NCBI RefSeq assembly: GCF_008831285.2
Contig: NC_045147.1
Location: 5,556,334 to 5,620,333 of the forward strand
Direction: 5' to 3'
Origin: Nymphaea colorata
Lineage: Eukaryota > Streptophyta > Magnoliopsida > Nymphaeales > Nymphaeaceae
DNA: 64,000 bases
Each line of letters begins with the position of its first letter. Position 1 is the stretch's first letter. Shown here piece after piece: positions 1-11,081 of the stretch. A model generated the notes under the pieces. The model saw only the letters and a program-made list of their open reading frames with translations, was not told the origin of the DNA and searched no databases. The position numbers and the translations under genes were made by a program.

Positions 1-486
1 GAACCACACCGGCGACGGCGCTGGGAACGACGGACGGCGGCGGCGTTCCTGGACGGCGTCAGCACTGAAAACAGCAGCAGCAGCGGCGCTGGGAACAGTA
101 TCGGCGGCGGTGCTGGAAACGGCAATGGAGGTGGCACATGAACGGCGGAAAAACACTACTTGCACACCAACGATCTCACACGCCCTGGCTCTGATACCAT
201 GTAGAAACACGAACCACAAGAAGAGAGCAGAGAAAGAACACACAATATACGTGGAAAACCTCAGAAAGAGGTGAAAAACCACGGGGAAGCTCTGACCTAG
301 GGGCAAACCGCAACCCTAGGAGAGAGAAAATTATATTCACTTAACTCAACAATTACATGTAAGTGAAGAATATATAGGAGGGAGAGAAAGAGTGCCGCCT
401 AGGGTACCGAGCCCACCTCGGTATCCGTGCCCCATAGGACCGGGTCCAGATATGGACCCGGTTCCCCAATACAATATATTCTAACA
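1..486 (-). mobile_element. 5' end of a Copia-type LTR retrotransposon, cut by window edge
   Basis: Read on the minus strand, an LTR of about 287 bp runs from 486 down to 200. It starts TGTTAGAATATATTG and ends CTACA. A primer-binding site identical to the usual plant initiator-Met site (TGGTATCAGAGCC) follows directly at 199-186. Positions 185-1 are the untranslated leader, GC-rich with GCCGCC-like trinucleotides. The body of the element lies left of the window, so no coding sequence, 3' LTR or target duplication can be checked. Assignment to Copia rests on the short LTR, its start sequence and the directly abutting primer site; the superfamily is inferred, not shown by a protein. Confidence 0.75.
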
Positions 487-498
487 GGAGGGAAACAA

Positions 499-525
499 AG
501 AGAGAGAGAGAGAGAGAGAGAGAGA
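499..525. repeat. (AG)n microsatellite
   Basis: About 13 AG units are followed by imperfect purine-rich sequence to about 570. The short open frames here come from the repeat alone. Nothing else is recognisable between 526 and 780. Confidence 0.9.
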
Positions 526-779
526 AGAAAAAAGACAAAAAAAGGGAGAGAAAGAAGAGAAAAAAAAGGGAAAGAAACAAGTGCATGTGTTGGAGATGCA
601 CTCGTGTCTGCACCCGCACCTGCATCACATTGACACCGGTGCTACGTGAATTTTTAAGTACTTGTGTGACTTAGCTAGCCTCATGCCACGTTGCCAATTT
701 CTTCAAACTCTATTGGTATTTGACTACTAAGCCTCTCCTTCAAAGTTTGGACAGTTCAATTTTGTAATCTAAATCGACA

Positions 780-1699
780 AAAAGGCCAAATGTTACCGTG
801 AACACAACTACGAACTTCTGTCAGGAAGGTTTCCCCTATTTAGATGACAAGCCATTTGTATAATCTAGTGGCTGCTCCCTCCAAATGAATTGTTCCACAT
901 GCTACCCTCTATTCTATAGCAATCTCTTGCCACTCAAAAATCAAAACATTGCTATGCTCACCAGCTCAAGGGGTCCTTGCCCAGAAATGTAAGGGAAATC
1001 CGCCTTAAGAAGCTTTTAGAATCCCTGTTGATCTTCATTGCAGTTTAAAGGTTCTACCAAAAGCATGGGAGAAGGTTCATAACTGTAGTACCCCAACAAT
1101 GGCGATTGATGCAAAGGACAATGTTCTTCCGAATGCACTCTTCCTGATCCTTTGCTTCCTTGCTGATTGCCAAGAGAAGAGGTGGGCTTTAACATGGGTT
1201 TCTCCCCATCATTGTTGATGACTTCATGGAGAAGCCTTCTGAATTTTTGCTATCCTTTAAGATGGATTGCACCCTCATGTCTACCTCAGTTAAATGCTGC
1301 TCCATTTCCGTGCAATTCTTCTCCACTCCTTCTAGAAATGTCTATCTATTCACTCCACTTGCTTACAGAAGTTTTCCACTGTTATTAAAGCTTCCTTGCT
1401 GGTTATTCTCTACTCTAATACCAAGATGGTAGTCCTTTCCCACTACCATAGGAAGCTACAAGAGAGAAACTAAAAAGAGAATAGGGGAAAGATAGTACAA
1501 AAGAGAGCTTTACGGTTTAACCAGAAAACCCAAGTTCCGATGTCATTAAGACTCCCTACTATGATGGGTCCCTGCCCCTATATACTACTGATTATAATCA
1601 ATAGTATTCCACTCTTTCTTCTATTAAGTATTCCCATGTACTATGAGATCCAATTTCTAGACCTGAATGCTATGCAATTATCAAACTGTTAGACAAACA
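780..1699 (-). mobile_element. Possible Gypsy-like remnant: LTR, PBS-like site and gag leader
   Basis: On the minus strand 1424-1413 reads TTGGTATTAGAG, one mismatch from the initiator-Met primer site. To its right, 1427 to about 1699 could be a 5' LTR of about 273 bp with TG and CA ends. It contains a TATA-like stretch (complement of cctatatact at 1576-1585). To its left the minus strand gives broken frames resembling the charged N-terminal part of a Gypsy gag, with many stops. No LTR partner is visible, so the limits are approximate and the family is uncertain. Confidence 0.35.
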
Positions 1700-1835
1700 T
1701 CAGATTTAGGCAATGTGGATTTTAGATCCATGTCAAGTAACAAAACCTCATATCTAAGGTACCCCACAGGGGGGTTAGATAGATCTCAGACACAAAATCG
1801 TCAATGATCTCAAATCACCTTGGATCTCAAAACCT

Positions 1836-2208
1836 AGGTAAATAAACATGGCATAAGTGGAAAACTTGATCGCAGATTAAAGATATACTCAAAATTTGCA
1901 ATTTGGTGAATCATAGATATTACCGTAGATCTCTTGCTGCATCAACAAATCATGCTACTTAGATCCATCAATTTAAGATTTTCTTCTCTTAGACACATCC
2001 TAAACTTATTATATTTAGCTGAGGTAAATAAACATGGCCTAAGTGGAGATCTTGATCTTAGATTATACTTATACTCAAGATCTAAGATCTACTGAATCAT
2101 ATATTTTAGCAAGGATCTCTTGCTACATCAACACATCATGCTACGTAGATCCATTAATTTAAGATTTTTTTCCCTCAAATGCAGCCTGAACTTATTATAT
2201 TTAATAGG
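1836..2208. repeat. Tandem duplication, 186-bp unit, two copies
   Basis: The unit starting aggtaaataaacatgg at 1836 recurs at 2022 with several substitutions and small indels. Both copies end in the same cttattatattta motif. No coding potential is seen. The divergence indicates an old duplication. Confidence 0.8.
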
Positions 2209-2311
2209 TTTAGTTTATCATATGACACAAAGTTGTACCGTACTATATGTATCATATCTTTTAGGAAATGTGATGAGAGACGTCACACATATCTTAAAAC
2301 AATGGTGTGTC

Positions 2312-2800
2312 TAGGACTGTTTAACGAGTTAAGCTAACTCAAACTCGCTCGATAAACTCAACTCGTTTATTAAACGAGTCGAGTTCGAGTTAAGAAAAGA
2401 ACTCGATCACATAAACGAGCCAAGCTCGAGTTATGCGGGCTAGGCTCGGTTAAGATCAAAAAGCGAATATTATATATACATCTCATAATATTACCAAAAA
2501 AATTTAGAAAGTTCATGCTTGACTTGCAGATGTGAGGTCCATGGTTCAATTCTCCATGCTGCCTCTTCTTTCAAAACTTAAATCTTTTTAATGAATACTC
2601 GGCTCAGCTCGAGCTTAATCAAGCCAAGTTCGAGTTTTTAGAACTCGAGCCGAGCTCAAGCCAATGAACCTAAGCTCGACTCGAGCTGAGTTTGAGTTTG
2701 CTTTAAAATACTCGAGCCGAGTTCGAGTTTGCTTTAAAATACTTGAGCCGAGTTCGAGGTGGCTCAGTTCGGCTTGAGCTCGACTTTTGAACCGCCCTAA
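2312..2800. mobile_element. Non-autonomous hAT-like element rich in CTCGAG motifs
   Basis: The left end reads TAGGACTGTTTAACGAG and the right end, reverse-complemented, reads TAGGGCGGTTCAAAAG, which is an imperfect terminal inverted repeat. GTGTGT flanks both sides (2305-2310 and 2801-2806), the core of a probable degraded 8-bp target duplication. The interior is built of self-complementary gagttcgag/ctcgagc motifs. No transposase is encoded. TIR form and 8-bp duplication are hAT hallmarks; the assignment is inference. Confidence 0.55.
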
Positions 2801-2812
2801 GTGTGTTGCAGG

Positions 2813-2860
2813 GGTGGTGGGAATTACCTAGTGGCAGGTGGTGGGAATTACCTAGTGGCA
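2813..2860. repeat. 24-bp perfect tandem repeat, two copies
   Basis: The unit ggtggtgggaattacctagt plus ggca occurs twice in a row just outside the hAT-like element. 2861-2993 holds nothing recognisable. Confidence 0.85.
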
Positions 2861-2993
2861 GGTCCAACACTTCTATATCTATCATCTTTTGCTTCCTATA
2901 CTGCTCTAGGTCCTCAACCCAACATCAATACTGCAAAGACCTTGATGGATAGGATATAACAATAACAAGCAGATATGGTAGTTGGGAGATGGG

Positions 2994-3226
2994 AGATGGT
3001 TTTATGATGCATGTTTTCCGTTTAATGTAGCTAACTCATTTCATTTTCCATGCTATAACAGTTTGCAATAACTTCTTAGGTCCTCGATATAAAATGCTTT
3101 CACACCATCAGCTGAGAGACAAAATTTTTGACACAACAATTAAAGAAATAAAGGCATATTGTGATGAATTGAAATTGAGTTGGAAAGAAATAAAGTTTAG
3201 TAATGTGGTAGATTGATAGACCAATA
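2994..3226 (+). pseudogene. hAT-family transposase pseudogene, left part (before the Copia insertion)
   Basis: The plus strand translates in shifting frames into the start of the DUF659-type core of plant hAT transposases. From 2994 it reads RWFYDACFPFNVANS. After a stop and frameshift it gives GPRYKMLSHHQLRDK and then a lysine-rich helix. Two stop codons (TGA, TAG) lie at 3213-3218, just before a Copia element interrupts the gene at 3227. The intact family member is a DNA transposase with an N-terminal BED zinc finger; no BED finger is visible here. Part of the same gene as 8347-9480. The match is from recalled family pattern, but it continues correctly across the insertion, which strengthens it. 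Confidence 0.75.
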
Positions 3227-3628
3227 TGTTAAGAAATAAGATCTCATAGTGATATTGTAACTAGGTTTTTAGCTTCGGTATTTTACATTTTATTTTCTTT
3301 TACATTTTATTTTCTTTTTCTTTTCTTTTACATTTTATTTTCTTTCTTTTTTTTATTTTCTTTTCTTTTCTTTTTGCCCTCCTCAATCTAGCCGTTGGAG
3401 ATTCCAACGACTCTCAAAAGAGACGTTGGAACTCCCAACGGCTAGAACCACTCTTTCTTTATCCTCTTCTTCTTTCCTGTCTCTTGTATATATATTTTAG
3501 CAATCTCTTGTATTATGTATGTTGTTTTACACAGCGTATTCATTCAATAAGATTAATATCTTTTCATGTGGCCTTAGTGCCTTTTTCTATCATATTCTTC
3601 TTTAATTACTATTATAGTCACATTTATA
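3227..3628 (+). repeat. 5' LTR of the Copia element
   Basis: 402 bp, beginning TGTTAAGAAATAAG and ending in TTTATA instead of the usual CA. It contains T-rich tracts and a TATA-like box (tgtatatatatttt, about 3485-3498). A paired ccgttgg/ccaacgg motif is present around 3390-3440. The primer site follows with no gap. Confidence 0.93.
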
Positions 3629-3641
3629 TGGTATCAGAGCC
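3629..3641 (+). other. Primer-binding site, initiator-Met tRNA
   Basis: TGGTATCAGAGCC directly abuts the 5' LTR and is the standard plant Copia site for minus-strand DNA synthesis. Confidence 0.93.
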
Positions 3642-3849
3642 ATTGGGCTGCATGTTGGAAAGTTTTAGAAGCTGTCTTTTTGCTGTTTATGCTACTGGAC
3701 TGTTGAAGAAAAATTTCAGACAAGGCCATTACTGTTGATCGTCATTTCTTGAAGATCTTCTTGTCATTGCTCACCAACTGTTTGGTGAAATTTCTAGAAG
3801 GACTTTCTCTTTGTTTCTCTTGAAGATTGTTACTTAAAATCTTGCTCTT

Positions 3850-5030
3850 ATGGAGGACTCCAAAGTCTCGATCGAATGAGGAAGTTATCATGCTCCTTAC
3901 AAGCTTGATGGAACCAACTACACTCTATGGGCAAAATGCTTGGAGATGCATATCAAAGGGAAATATGTATGGGGCTTCATAAAAGGTACGTCTACCCCTC
4001 CTTCTCTCAAGTTGACCAAAATTGAAAATGGAGTTGAGAAAGACTTGAATGAAGAAAAGAGACAAAATGCCATGGATGAATACTATAAAAAATTAGATGA
4101 TTGGGAAGCCAAAAACTCTAGAATTAAAGAATGGATTTACGGAAGTATAGAACCTAGAATGGCCCAAAATCTCATGAATTATGAAAGAGCAAGTGAAGTT
4201 TGGGAATATCTCAAAGGAACGTTTACCCAAAAAGATATGGCCCGAAAATATCTCTTAATTCAAAAAGCCCAAAGTATCAAGCAAGGTGAGAATAATGTTA
4301 GAGATTATTTAATGGAAATCTCTAGTGTATGGCATGAGTTTGATCAACTTACTCCCAAACTAGGATTGGATTGTAAGTGTCGTAAGATTAGAAGAGAAGA
4401 AATCGATGAATTTAGGTTTTTTCAAGTTCTTCAAAGTCTACGACCGAATTTGAACAAATTAGGTCAGCCCTACTTTTTTTAGTCTCTCCTCCACCTATTC
4501 ATGAACTCCTTACGAAGTTAAGCGGTGAAGAAACTAGAATGAAATTATCCAAAGAATTGGATAGTGTTCTTATTTCCAAACAAGAAGAAGGAAAAGTTTT
4601 AGCCGCATCTAGACCCAGGAACAACATCAAATCCTTTAGACCTCCTGACTTTAAAAACCAAAATAGAGGGGAATTTAAGGTTGTTTGACACTTTTGTCAT
4701 GAACTGGGTCACATTAGACCTAGTTGTCCAAAGTTGAACAACAATGAAGGATAACCACGAAACTATGGAAGCAATCTTTTCAAAGGAAGAGTTTCATATC
4801 CTCAAGGAGGGCAATACAACCGTGGAAGTGGAACTTCATATTCACAAGGTGGGCAATACAACAATAGACAATTTGACCAAAGGAAGGTTGCAAATGTTGC
4901 GAATGAAGGATGTGATCTTTCATCAACCTCCACAACATTGAATCAAATCATGTCGGTGCTTCAACCTATGATCAAGGAGTCGAATCCTGGAGCACTAGCA
5001 ACAACGGCATCCACCTCCAACACTCCCGGT
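3850..5030 (+). pseudogene. Copia gag (capsid/nucleocapsid) pseudogene
   Basis: Gag packages the element RNA in cytoplasmic particles. The natural ATG is at 3850 and is stopped by TGA after nine codons (3877-3879). The same frame then runs through YHAPYKLDGTNYTLW and the UBN2-type capsid helices to a frameshift near 4460. The nucleocapsid CX2CX4HX4C knuckle is recognisable at about 4680-4730, but its first cysteine position is a TGA stop and HFCHELGHIRPSC follows. A Gly/Tyr/Gln-rich linker (SYPQGGQYN-like) leads in another frame into the protease. Two early stops and at least two frameshifts make it non-functional. Confidence 0.88.
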
Positions 5031-7913
5031 ATGTTTCCTTGGCTTTTAGATTCCGGTGCATCTTTTCATATGACACCAAATATATCAGTTTTGACCAATT
5101 TTGAACAAGCAAGAAAAGAATCCAATGTAGTTACCGCCGATGGAACATCTTTGAATGTTAAGGGGATTGCAGATTTTGAAAAGGAGTTTGGAAAACAAAA
5201 GTTCTTTGTTCCAAAAGTTAGTTATGTTCTTAGACTTAATCTTAACTTACTTTCCGTATCTCAAATTTCAGATCTTGGTTTTGACATTGTTTTCTCATCA
5301 AATAAATGTTTGGTACAGGATCACTAAACCGAGAGATTGATTGGGGAAGGTTTTAGAAAAGGAGACCTTTACTACATGGACAATTTATGTATCTCCAAGG
5401 AAAAGTTTTGTCACTATGTAAAAAATGTGGATATCAATGTTTGGGATCAAAGATTAGGTCATCCAAACATTAGAAAATTGTCTATGATGAGTCCTACCAA
5501 GGACGTTTGTATTGAGAATTTCAAATGTAATGATTGTATACATGGAAAAATGAAATTCTTATCTTTTGGACAAAGAAGCTTCTTTTCCTCTTTTCCTTTT
5601 GAACTTGTTCATTCCGATGTGTGGGGACCTTCTCCTATCATGTCAAAAAGAATGGCTATCATACTATGTGATATTGATATTTGTTGATAATTTCACTAGA
5701 TATTGTTGGATATATTTCTTAAGATACAAATCTGAGGTTTTTGACATGTTCAAAAATTTTCACAACTTAGTTCAAACACAGTTTAATGCTAAATTAAAAA
5801 TTCTAAGGACTGATTCTAGAGGAGAATACATTTCAAATGAGTTCAAAAGATATTTAGAAAACTATGGAATAGTCCATCAAAAATCTTGTTCAAGAACACC
5901 TCAATAAAATGGACTTTCTGAAAGAAGACATAGACACATAATTAAAACAACTAGAACTCTTCTTATTGCTAAAAATGTGCCTAAAAACTTTTAGGCCGAA
6001 ACAGCCCTAGCCTCTGTATATCTCATTAATAGAATGCCTTCAAAAGCTTTAAATAATACAACCCCTTTTGAAAAATTATTCACATATGAACCTGATTTCA
6101 AAAGGCTTCGTGTTTTTTGTTGCAAATGTTTTGCTCTTAATGACAAGGCTGATAAACTAAGTTTAAAAGTTATTGAGTGTGTTTTCATTGGTTATTCTGA
6201 AACACAAAAAGGCTACAAATGTTATGACCCAGTCAAAGACAAGATCATAGTTTCAAGAAATGTAAAGTTTTGTGAAGACGAAAATGGATTCAAAACTTGT
6301 GGAGAATCGCAACACAACAATGACTATTCCTTTTTATTTAAGTATCTCTCTCAATGTGATGATGAAATGCATGATGTTGATTATAGTAACACTAATGATA
6401 ATGATAGTGGAGTAGCCAATGATATAATCACATATCATAGAAGAAACCGGCAACATGATGTTGGTGAAGGAGAACATCATGAGACTATTAATCTCCAACC
6501 AACTCCACAAAGTGAAGAAAACCTTAGAAGATCTACTAAAAATGTAAGACAACCCAATAGGTTTGTGTCATATGAGACTTTTACCCCAACTCATAGAGCT
6601 ATAATTAATGTCATTCACTCTCACTTTGAACCTTCTACTTTTAATGAAGCCTCCAAATATATTGAGTGGAAAAATATCATGTTAGAAGAATTAGATGCCT
6701 TGAGAAAAGCCCAAACTTGAAAAATACAATACTTAACTATAAGAAAAAAGATTATTGAATGCAACTGGGTTTACAAGGTGAAGACTAGAAGTGATGGATC
6801 TCTAGAAAGATATAAGGCGAGGCTTGTTGCAAAAGGTTATACACAAGAATATGGCATTGACTATGAGGAAACTTTTGCCCCTGTAGCTAAAATACTACTG
6901 CCTTGTTTAACTGGCACTGCCTTGTTTGTTAAGAATACTACTGCAGCCTGTAGGTATCATAATCCTCCTACTGTATGTTGACGACATGATCATTACAGGT
7001 AATGATAAGGAATGTATTAAGGAATGTAAGAAATTACTACAGAAAACTTTTTGAAATGAAAGATTTATGTTTTCTAACATATTTCTTGGGTATTGAGGTT
7101 GCATATTCTACTAGAGGATATTTTTTGTCACAAACTAAGTTTGCTGCAGAGATTATTGCTAAATCAGGCATAACAAATGATAAGGTCACAAAAACTCCTG
7201 AAGCAGTAGAAAACAAAATGAAGATTGATGATGGAGTTCCTCTTACCAATCTCACTCTTTACCGACAGCTTGTGGGCTCCTTAATGTATCTTAGCATCAC
7301 TCGGCCTGATATTGCTCATGCAGTTCATACTGTGAGTCAATTTCAACATGCTCCATCAACCATTCATATGGGAGCAGTTCTTCATATCATTAGATATGGG
7401 AACAATAAATAAGGGAGTATTTATGTCTTCCTCTTCCTCCTTAAACTTGATTGCTTATATTGATGCTGATTGAAGAGGAGATCCAAATGATAGACACTCA
7501 ACTACTTATTTTTGTGTTTTTTTAGGGGAATCACGCATCTCATGGAAGTGCAAGAAGCAACAGAAAGTCACCCTATCCTCTACTGAAGCTGAATATCGAG
7601 TCATGGTTACTACAACTATGAAATTTTTCTGGCTTCGTCAAATGCTTCTTGATATGGAAACAAGAATTGAAGAACCTACTGATTTGTGCTGCAACAACAA
7701 GAGTTCTATCTACATTGCCAAGAATCAAACATTCCATGAACGAAAAAAACATATAGAGATGGATTGTCACTATGTTCGTGAAGAATTTTGAAGAAGACTA
7801 TCAAACTCCCATATGTCTCCTTCGAGTTCCAACTGGCTGACTTCTTCACCAAGCCTCTATGTTTTCCCATATTCAACTTTCTAGTAAATAAACTTTCGGT
7901 GATAGCACTTTAA
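5031..7913 (+). pseudogene. Copia pol (protease, integrase, RT, RNase H) pseudogene
   Basis: Protease carries the aspartic motif DSGAS at 5049-5063. A GAG-pre-integrase segment (RLGHPNIRKL, near 5450) follows. The integrase core keeps VDNFTRYCWIYF, then RTDSRGEY near 5805 and NGLSERRHRH near 5915, after frameshifts and stops. RT begins [15 protein letters not shown] near 6810, then has a deletion around 6895-6935: about 100 residues expected between FAPVAK and the YVDD box are missing, including the first catalytic aspartate. YVDD is present at 6974-6985. RNase H retains the DADW-like motif (with a stop at W, about 7471) and the SSTEAEY motif near 7575. The frame ends in LADFFTKPL at a TAA, 7911-7913. 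Confidence 0.92.
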
Positions 7914-7917
7914 GTTT

Positions 7918-7926
7918 AAGGAGGGG
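7918..7926 (+). other. Polypurine tract of the Copia element
   Basis: AAGGAGGGG lies immediately before the TG of the 3' LTR, the expected primer for plus-strand DNA synthesis. Confidence 0.85.
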
Positions 7927-8346
7927 TGTTAAGAAATAAAATTTCATAGTGATATTGTAACTAGGTTTTTAGCTTAGGTATTTTACATTTTATTTTCTTT
8001 TACATTTTATTTTCTTTTTCTTTTCATTTACATTTTAATTTCTTTTTCTTTTTTTTTTATTTTCTTTTCTTTTTGCCCTCCTGAACCTAGCCGTTGGAGG
8101 TTCCAACGGTTAGAACCACTCTGGTTCCAACGGTTAGAACCACTCTGGTTCCAACGGCTAGAACCACTCTTTCTTTAGCCTCTTCTTCTTTCTTGTCTCT
8201 TGTATATATATTTTAGCAATCTCTTGTATTATGTTGTTTTACACAACCATTGAGTATTCATTCAATAAGATTAATATCTTTTCAAGTGGCCTTAGTGCCT
8301 TTTCATATCATATTCTTCTTTAGTGACTATTATAGTCACATTTATA
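7927..8346 (+). repeat. 3' LTR of the Copia element
   Basis: 420 bp, matching 3227-3628 from TGTTAAG to TTTATA. It differs by scattered substitutions and by three copies of a tggttccaacggttagaacc-type minisatellite (about 8095-8170) where the 5' LTR has a different short stretch. CAATA follows at 8347. Confidence 0.93.
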
Positions 8347-9480
8347 CAATACACAATCAAGAAGACTCGTAGAGTTTCAGGTGTATTGTCCTAAAGGTAT
8401 TATGTTCTTGAAATTTTTTTATTTGTCTGATGTTCCTAATATTGTAGATCTTTTACGTACCATTCTTATTGATGTTATACAAGAAGTTCAGTCTACAAAG
8501 TACAAACATTGTACAATTTATAATGAATAATGCAGCAAGTTATAAAGATGCAAGTGAAATGTTGTTTGAATGACGTAAGTCATTTTATTGGACTCCATGT
8601 GTCATTGATTATGTTAGTCTCATGCTTCAAGATCTCGGTGACATATATGAGATTAAATCAACTGTTGAAAAATGCCAAAGGTTTATAAAAATATATACAG
8701 TCATGCTTCAGTATTGAGTTTCATGAGAAAATTTACAAATAGAGCTAAATTGATATGACCTAACCAAACTAGTTTTGTCATAAATGTTTTGACTAGTCAA
8801 AGTATAATGAAGTAAAGAGACTTTTTGAGACAGATGTTCTCTAGTGAGGATATTGAAGTTATATATACCTTTGGTCAAAGTCCTCAAATAAATTAATGTT
8901 GAAAACATGCCTTCCTCATGGTACCTACACGAAACTAAATGGAAAAAAGAAGTTATCTATGCCTATTGTAGGATCACTGATTGGAACTAGATTGGGCAAC
9001 TTCATCAACCAATTCATGTCACAGCAACTATCTAAATTCTGCTATCATATTTTCTCCAAATTTAAAAAAGATATTACTGAGTTGTTTTAAAGTGTCAATC
9101 ACGGAACCTAGCAAACAAGATGTTGTCCATAATAAGTTAGATCTATATGACAATGGCGCAGGTGACATGGAATAAGTACAGTTATTCAAGACAGCACAAC
9201 CATGTGTCTGTGTATGACATAGAAAATTTCAATTTACTTTCATTTGATATTTAACTGGTGTATTTATTCATTATTTAAGCTGGTAGTCAAATAAATTTGA
9301 GACTGATTGCCCAAACCTTAGAATTTTTGTAATCAAAGTCTTGAACCAGATATCCAGTGTTAATGGATATGAAAGGAATTGGAGTGTTTTCTAACATATC
9401 TCAATAAGAAGAGGAAAAGGCTAGAAGATAAAAGGTTGCATGCTTTAACATAGTACAAACTTGTTTTATATTAACAAATT
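8347..9480 (+). pseudogene. hAT-family transposase pseudogene, right part (DUF659 core to hATC)
   Basis: Continues the gene begun at 2994. Translating across frames gives EFQVYCPKGIMF, NNAASYKDASEML (about 8520-8560), YWTPC, and YSHASVLSFMRKFTNRAKLI (8696 onward). Further on come RQMFSSEDIE, KQDVVHNKLDLYDNGAGD (about 9113-9165) and a C-terminal GYERNWSVF (9365-9391). These follow the order of plant hAT transposases: DUF659 RNase H-like core, then the hATC dimerisation domain. More than ten stops and frameshifts are present. Acidic and lysine-rich frames to about 9600 may be the degraded C-terminal tail. Neighbouring hAT ends were not identified. Confidence 0.82.
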
Positions 9481-10845
9481 TTCACTGATTTAATTTTATG
9501 AGGACCTTTAGTGGTTGAATATTCAATGAGCAGAAGATGCTGATGAAGGAGAATGAGGACATGTTGGTGAGAGATTTTCTAATTTAAAGAAAATATAAAG
9601 GACAAGAAGAATAAGGATGAAGAGTAAGATAAGAACGAAGTTGACGATTCTGTATTTGCATTGAAATTAAACAGTTTCATCTTCTGATATCAAAACAATT
9701 CAAACTTGTTTCTCAATGTGTTATGAATTATGAGTTAATAGACTACATTATGATAAATTTAGATTGATGAATGTTCAGATCTATATAAGTGTATATTTAT
9801 GTATGACATGTTTTTTTATAAAGAACATATGTTGCTGGATTGTTCCTCTTTTTTTTCTCTATTTTTTCTTATTCTTTTTGGTTTTTTATGAGTTGAAAGG
9901 ATATACCTTAGGATATAGCGTATCCATTGGTCCGACCAATACAAATTACAATACACACTTTAAGATATTGCAGAATAGTATATTTCACATGCTCATTAGC
10001 CTTATTCAATCATAACATCTTACAATTCAACTATAGTGAACTGAGTTTGTAATTGTTCTAAAGAAGCAAGATGTCTATTCATTTACTCATTTTTTCTTAC
10101 ATCCAAATAGCTTTCACGTATCATTCATTCATTTACTCTATTTCTCTTACATCTATATGCATGTGAAATTATATGCAAATATACCATACATGCAAAAAAT
10201 TTTGCACTTTAATTATATGAAAATATATTATACATAAATAACTTCTTAAACTTTGGATGTTTTTCTGTTTTCTTTAATCTTTCTTTAATCTTTGATCGAT
10301 ATTATATATTTGATCTATTCAGCCATCAAGGTCAGGCCTCAACGCCACCAAGCCTACACTAGGCCTCACGAAATTTCAACTTCAGTTTAAGGAACCATTG
10401 AGCAGTTATCCTAGAGGTGAAGCAGGTGGACCAAAGGAGAAGCCATCCAATACAATATACGAGAGTGACTCTTAGATCGCCATTTTCTTATGATGGTTAT
10501 TTAATCATCCTATGAGAATAGATCCTCCCCGCCAATTTGACCAGCAATGGCTATGGACTTCTCCCAAAGAAGAAACCCATGGGATAAATAAAAACGAACA
10601 GTTCAGCTCAAATGCTCTTAAGAATCGTATGGATGAAACCACTTCTCCATAAACATTCTCGAATCGTTCAAGGACAATTAGTTGCACTCCAAATATCTGT
10701 TCAATTTCATATAATGGACATTCTTGACTCGGAAAACAAAAAATGAACTATCAGTAGATCCTGCAACCATAAACGAGACTTTCCGTCTGTTTAACCATTT
10801 CAAAAAACAAACTAGGCAAGTATCAGTAGATCCCACAACCTTCTC
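9481..10845. other. AT-rich DNA without recognisable gene
   Basis: No domain, repeat boundary or splice-framed exon is recognisable. If the fucosyltransferase gene at 11438-11082 is intact, this stretch lies in its first intron. Confidence 0.6.
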
Positions 10846-10940
10846 GTTTGAACATTTTCAAAGAAGTAAAAACAAAAAGAAAGATCTGGCAGGTTTGAAC
10901 ATTTTCAAAGAAGTAAAAACAAAAAAGAAAGATCTGGCAG
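10846..10940. repeat. 47-bp tandem duplication, two copies
   Basis: The unit gtttgaacattttcaaagaa continuing through agatctggcag occurs at 10846 and 10893, with one extra A in the second copy. A related gtatcagtagatcc/cagtagatcctgc motif just upstream (about 10750-10830) suggests older rounds of duplication. Confidence 0.85.
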
Positions 10941-11081
10941 TGACAATACGACACTCAATGCCATCAAAATGGTAAGATCTTCTCATAGATGAGATGATTC
11001 AGAGCCATCATCAAAGTGGGCAAACTAAAAATAGAACAAAAAAAATAACACATTAGATAAGTAGAAAAGCAAAGAAACAAC

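Larger units (their letters stand above)
3227..8346 (+). mobile_element. Complete but inactive Ty1/Copia retrotransposon with target-site duplication
   Basis: Order on the plus strand: 5' LTR, initiator-Met primer site, gag, protease, integrase, RT, RNase H, polypurine tract, 3' LTR. This integrase-before-RT order defines Copia. The 5-bp duplication CAATA lies at 3222-3226 and 8347-8351. Removing the element and one CAATA restores the reading of a hAT transposase, so the insertion site is exact. The two LTRs differ by many substitutions and a minisatellite, so the insertion is not recent. The coding region has several stops, frameshifts and an internal RT deletion, so it is not autonomous. 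Confidence 0.95.

Noticed and set aside
8095-8170. Possible CRISPR-like direct repeats
   Set aside because: Three head-to-tail copies with no spacers, within an LTR; a minisatellite.
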